Positions 5,159 through 7,606 of a DNA stretch of 7,606 nt are shown here, piece after piece. This DNA is from Actinomycetes bacterium (GTDB lineage: Bacteria; Actinomycetota; Acidimicrobiia; Acidimicrobiales; RAAP-2): NCBI GenBank assembly GCA_021805305.1, contig JAJZFO010000075.1, positions 1 through 7,606 on the forward strand, in the 5' to 3' direction. The notes under the pieces were generated by a model. That model did no database searches and had not been told where the DNA came from. It was given only the letters and a program-made list of their open reading frames with translations. Position 1 is the first letter of the stretch. Each line of letters starts with the position of its first letter. The translations under genes were made by a program, and so were the position numbers.

Positions 5159-6391
5159 TCAGGTCACGGCGAGGCGCACCGCGAACCGCTCGTCGAGGTG
5201 CGCCGACGACCGCACCACCTCCGCCAGGATCTGCACGGCGTCGTAGACGTCGACGTAGCGCAGGTACAGCGGCGCGAATCCGAAGCGACAGATGTCCGGC
5301 GCGCGGAAGTCGCCGATCACGCCGCGCTCGATCAGGGCCTGGATGATGCCATACCCGTGCTCGTGGCGCAGGGCGACCTGGCTCCCTCGACGACCGTGCT
5401 CGCGCGGCGTCACCACCTCGAAGGCGTCCCCGAGCTCATCGTGGACCAGTTCGATGAAGAGATCGGTCAGCGCCAGGCTCTTCTCTCGGATCTCGGTCAT
5501 CGTGGTGCGCTCGAACACCTCGAGGGCTCCGTCGAGGGCGGCGAGCGCGATCACCGACGGCGACGACGTCAAGTACGCGCGCATCCCCGGTGCGGACTCG
5601 TACGTCGGCTCGAACGCGAACGGGCGGGCGTGGCCGAGCCACCCCGGCAAGGGGTTGCGCAGGACCCCCTGCCAACGAGATGCCACGTAGGCGAAGGCCG
5701 GCGCGCCCGGTCCCCCATTGAGGTACTTGTAGCCGCAGCCCGCGGCGAAGTCGACGTCGGCCGCGGTGACGTCGAGGGGCACGGCTCCCGTCGAGTGGGC
5801 GAAGTCCCATAACATCAACGCCCCCGCTGCGTGGACTGCGGCGGTGATCTTCGCCATGTCGAGCATCTCACCCGTGCGGAAGTCGACCTGGGTGAGCATG
5901 ACCAGGGCGACGTCCTCATCGAGGTGCTCGTGGAGCGTATCGCGATCGATGGTCTTCACCACGATGTCGCGGCCCGCCAACTTCGCCATGCCGGCCACGA
6001 TGTACAGGTCGGAGTGGAAGTTCACGGCGTCGGTGATGACGACGTGGCGGTTCTCGCGCAACTCCAAGGCGCCACCGATGATCTTCGCGAGCAGGAAGGT
6101 CAACGTGTCCGCGACGAGGACTTCACCTTCGTGCGCACCGATGAGCGGAGCCAGTCGGTCCCCGAGTGCGAAGGGCGCGTCCATCCAGCCCGCCGCGTTC
6201 CAGGAGCGCACCAGGCCGTCACCCCATTCCTGATCGACGACCTCGCGGATGCGGCGCTGCGCGCCGACGCTCACGGGACCCAGTGAGTTGCCGTCGAGGT
6301 AGATCTGCCCGCCGGGCAGGACGAACTCACGACGAAGGGGCGCCAAGGGGTCGCGGACGTCCAGGTCCAGGCACTCGTCTCGGGTTCTCAT
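5159..6391 (-). CDS. kynU: Kynureninase
   Basis: A PLP enzyme that cleaves L-kynurenine to anthranilate and L-alanine (or 3-hydroxykynurenine to 3-hydroxyanthranilate). The 410 residues match the family length. Landmarks: YLDGNSLGP at 31-39, SWNAAGW at 63-69, NFHSDLY at 124-130, WDFAHSTGAVPLDV at 195-208 with the PLP-ring Asp196, the PLP lysine Lys222 in GYKYLNGGPGAPAF, GWLGHARPF at 250-258, and FGFAPLYLRYVDV at 370-382. Several normally steady positions differ: DTLTFLLAK (95-103) where DSTS-type sequence is usual, and TSSPS (275-279) where bacterial enzymes usually have CGTQP. The ATG at 6391 fits best because GAGGAG lies six bases upstream and it overlaps the kynA stop (ATGA). Longer upstream versions lie inside kynA. 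It should be co-translated with kynA; its stop is one base from the convergent purU stop. Confidence 0.94.
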   Translation of the reverse strand: MRTRDECLDLDVRDPLAPLRREFVLPGGQIYLDGNSLGPVSVGAQRRIREVVDQEWGDGLVRSWNAAGWMDAPFALGDRLAPLIGAHEGEVLVADTLTFLLAKIIGGALELRENRHVVITDAVNFHSDLYIVAGMAKLAGRDIVVKTIDRDTLHEHLDEDVALVMLTQVDFRTGEMLDMAKITAAVHAAGALMLWDFAHSTGAVPLDVTAADVDFAAGCGYKYLNGGPGAPAFAYVASRWQGVLRNPLPGWLGHARPFAFEPTYESAPGMRAYLTSSPSVIALAALDGALEVFERTTMTEIREKSLALTDLFIELVHDELGDAFEVVTPREHGRRGSQVALRHEHGYGIIQALIERGVIGDFRAPDICRFGFAPLYLRYVDVYDAVQILAEVVRSSAHLDERFAVRLAVT

Positions 6392-7155
6392 AGGACACTC
6401 CTCACTTGCCATAACACGGGGTAGAGACGCTGCGCGATCGTGGTGTCGAGGTAGGCCATCCCCTCGGAACCTCCGGTCCCCGGACGTCGACCGATCTGGC
6501 GACCCGCCATCATCATGTGCTGGTGGCGCCACATCGCGAGGCGCTCGTCGTGATCCATCATGAGTTCCGCGACGGCGTGCAGAGACGACGTGGTCGCCGA
6601 GTGGTGCTCGCGGTAGAGTTCGCACGCCATTCTGAGGGGGTCGAGGTCGCCCCCCTCCCCGAGCGCCCGGCCCAGGGCGAACTCGAATCCGCCCCAGAGC
6701 GACGGGGATTGACTGGCCTCGACCAATCTGGCCCGGGTGTCATCATCGAAGAAGGCGAAGGTGAGGGTCTCGGGTCGACCACCACCACTGAGGAATTCGA
6801 TCACGCGGAACTGGGCCGATTGGAAACCCGAGGCCGGATCGAGGGGATCGCGGAACTCGAGGAAGCCTTCGGGTGACATCGTCTCGAGGACTCGAAGATG
6901 TTGAATCAGTAGGTCCTCGATCGACACGACGCGCACGAGGTGTGGTCGCGCGTTCCAGGGCTCGTTGGCCCACAGTGCACGACTCGCGCGGCGCAACTCA
7001 TCGATGATGACCTTGAACCAGAGCTCGTAGGACTGGTGCACGACGATGAAGAGCAGTTCGTCCGGTGCGCCCTCGGTGAGGGGAACCTGCAACGTGAGAA
7101 GGTCATTGATCTTGAGGTAGGACGAGTAGTCGGTGGACGCCACGTACAGCAACAC
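6388..7155 (-). CDS. kynA: Tryptophan 2,3-dioxygenase
   Basis: This cytosolic haem enzyme inserts O2 into the indole ring of L-tryptophan to give N-formylkynurenine, the first step of the kynurenine pathway. In 255 residues the family motifs are clear: YSSYLKINDLL at 10-20; the distal His40 in VVHQSYELWFK, which contacts the substrate indole; Arg117 in GFQSAQFRVIEF, the substrate-carboxylate residue; the proximal haem ligand, most likely His213 in MWRHQHMMM; and GTGGSEG at 226-232 with Thr227, which binds the substrate ammonium. Assignments follow the Xanthomonas enzyme by motif. The start is GTG 7155, the only start codon between the first motif and the upstream stop, with no good Shine-Dalgarno, so the exact start is less sure. 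It follows ettA by 30 bp and overlaps kynU by ATGA. Confidence 0.94.
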   Translation of the reverse strand: MLLYVASTDYSSYLKINDLLTLQVPLTEGAPDELLFIVVHQSYELWFKVIIDELRRASRALWANEPWNARPHLVRVVSIEDLLIQHLRVLETMSPEGFLEFRDPLDPASGFQSAQFRVIEFLSGGGRPETLTFAFFDDDTRARLVEASQSPSLWGGFEFALGRALGEGGDLDPLRMACELYREHHSATTSSLHAVAELMMDHDERLAMWRHQHMMMAGRQIGRRPGTGGSEGMAYLDTTIAQRLYPVLWQVRSVL

Positions 7156-7185
7156 TACGACGCCACGCGGGCCCCAGTTGGAGCG

Positions 7186-7606
7186 TTAGCGCGTCAACGG
7201 CTTGTAGCGGATACGGTGCGGCTGATCGGCGTCGGTTCCCAGTCGCTTGTGGCGCTCGGCCTCGTAATCCGAGAAGTTCCCCTCGAACCACCGCACCACG
7301 GCGTCCCCCTCGAAGGCGAGGACGTGGGTGGCGATACGGTCGAGGAACCAACGATCGTGGCTGATCACGACGACGCAACCGGGGAACGTGAGGAGGCCGT
7401 CCTCGAGCGCCCGCAGGGTGTCGACGTCGAGGTCGTTGGTGGGCTCGTCGAGGAGCAGTACGTTGCCCCCGGTGCGCAGCACCTTCGCCAACTGCACACG
7501 ATTTCGTTCGCCGCCGGAGATCTCACCGACCTTCTTCTGCTGGTCCGACCCCTTGAAGCCGAAGCTCGCGACGTAGGCACGGGCGTGGACCTCACGACTG
7601 CCCACC
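7186..7606 (-). CDS. ettA: EttA-type ABC-F translational ATPase, C-terminal fragment (gene continues past right edge)
   Basis: The last ~140 residues of an ABC-F protein that binds the ribosomal E site and tunes early elongation according to ATP/ADP level. The visible part is the C-terminal half of the second ATPase domain: the ABC signature [12 protein letters not shown], Walker B with [11 protein letters not shown], and the H-loop [13 protein letters not shown]. The segment [11 protein letters not shown] before the signature and the tail [15 protein letters not shown] are characteristic of EttA, as against Uup or antibiotic-resistance ABC-F proteins. The frame is open to the window end and the Walker A motifs lie outside, so the GTG at 7605 is internal. 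The stop (TAA) is 30 bp before the kynA start; both may share a transcript, although their functions are unrelated. Confidence 0.93.
   Translation of the reverse strand, partial: VGSREVHARAYVASFGFKGSDQQKKVGEISGGERNRVQLAKVLRTGGNVLLLDEPTNDLDVDTLRALEDGLLTFPGCVVVISHDRWFLDRIATHVLAFEGDAVVRWFEGNFSDYEAERHKRLGTDADQPHRIRYKPLTR

Noticed and set aside
4982..5812. 276-aa + strand frame over the end of purU and the kynU region
   Set aside because: Antisense to kynU, Arg-rich and with no recognisable fold.
6392..6625. 78-residue N-terminal extension of kynureninase
   Set aside because: It lies inside kynA in another frame with shadow composition; the ATG at 6391 has an ideal ribosome binding site and matches the family length.

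Overview
The window is GC-rich, densely packed bacterial DNA. Third codon positions are rich in G/C, GTG starts are common, and the genes look most like those of high-GC Actinobacteria. An Acidimicrobiia-like member is my guess from gene style; no rRNA or other marker in the window can confirm it. There are ten protein-coding genes, two of them cut by the window edges. I see no tRNA, rRNA, CRISPR array, transposon or phage gene. Genes meet with overlaps or gaps of a few bases almost everywhere; the only sizeable gap is the 179-bp divergent spacer at 4130-4308.

Left block (2-2078, + strand): a flavin-based electron-transfer operon. It holds the C-terminal FAD/NAD(P) half of a ferric-reductase-like flavocytochrome, then a small membrane-anchored or secreted FMN-binding protein with a Ser/Thr linker and a covalent-flavinylation motif, then a short ApbE-type FAD:protein FMN transferase that would attach the FMN. 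The likely electron path is NAD(P)H to FAD to haem (in the membrane part outside the window) to covalent FMN outside the membrane.

Middle block (4129 down to 2085, - strand): inorganic pyrophosphatase (ppa), an unrecognised 6-TM membrane protein starting inside the ppa stop codon (GTGA overlap), a 110-aa orphan protein, and a 4-TM DUF6069-like membrane protein starting on the stop of the orphan (TGATG overlap). The overlaps suggest one transcription unit pairing pyrophosphate hydrolysis with two uncharacterised membrane proteins.

Right block: purU (formyltetrahydrofolate deformylase, + strand, 4309-5157) is divergent from ppa and runs tail to tail into kynU. On the - strand, the end of an EttA-type ABC-F ATPase is followed by kynA (tryptophan 2,3-dioxygenase) and kynU (kynureninase), the last two joined by an ATGA overlap. 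KynA and KynU are the first and third steps from tryptophan to anthranilate plus alanine; the formamidase for the middle step is not in the window.

Most of this is recognisable metabolism. The points most worth following are the extracytosolic flavinylation module, with its signal-less ApbE and variant acceptor motif; the KynU substrate pocket, which mixes features of bacterial and animal enzymes; and the uncharacterised membrane proteins coupled to ppa.
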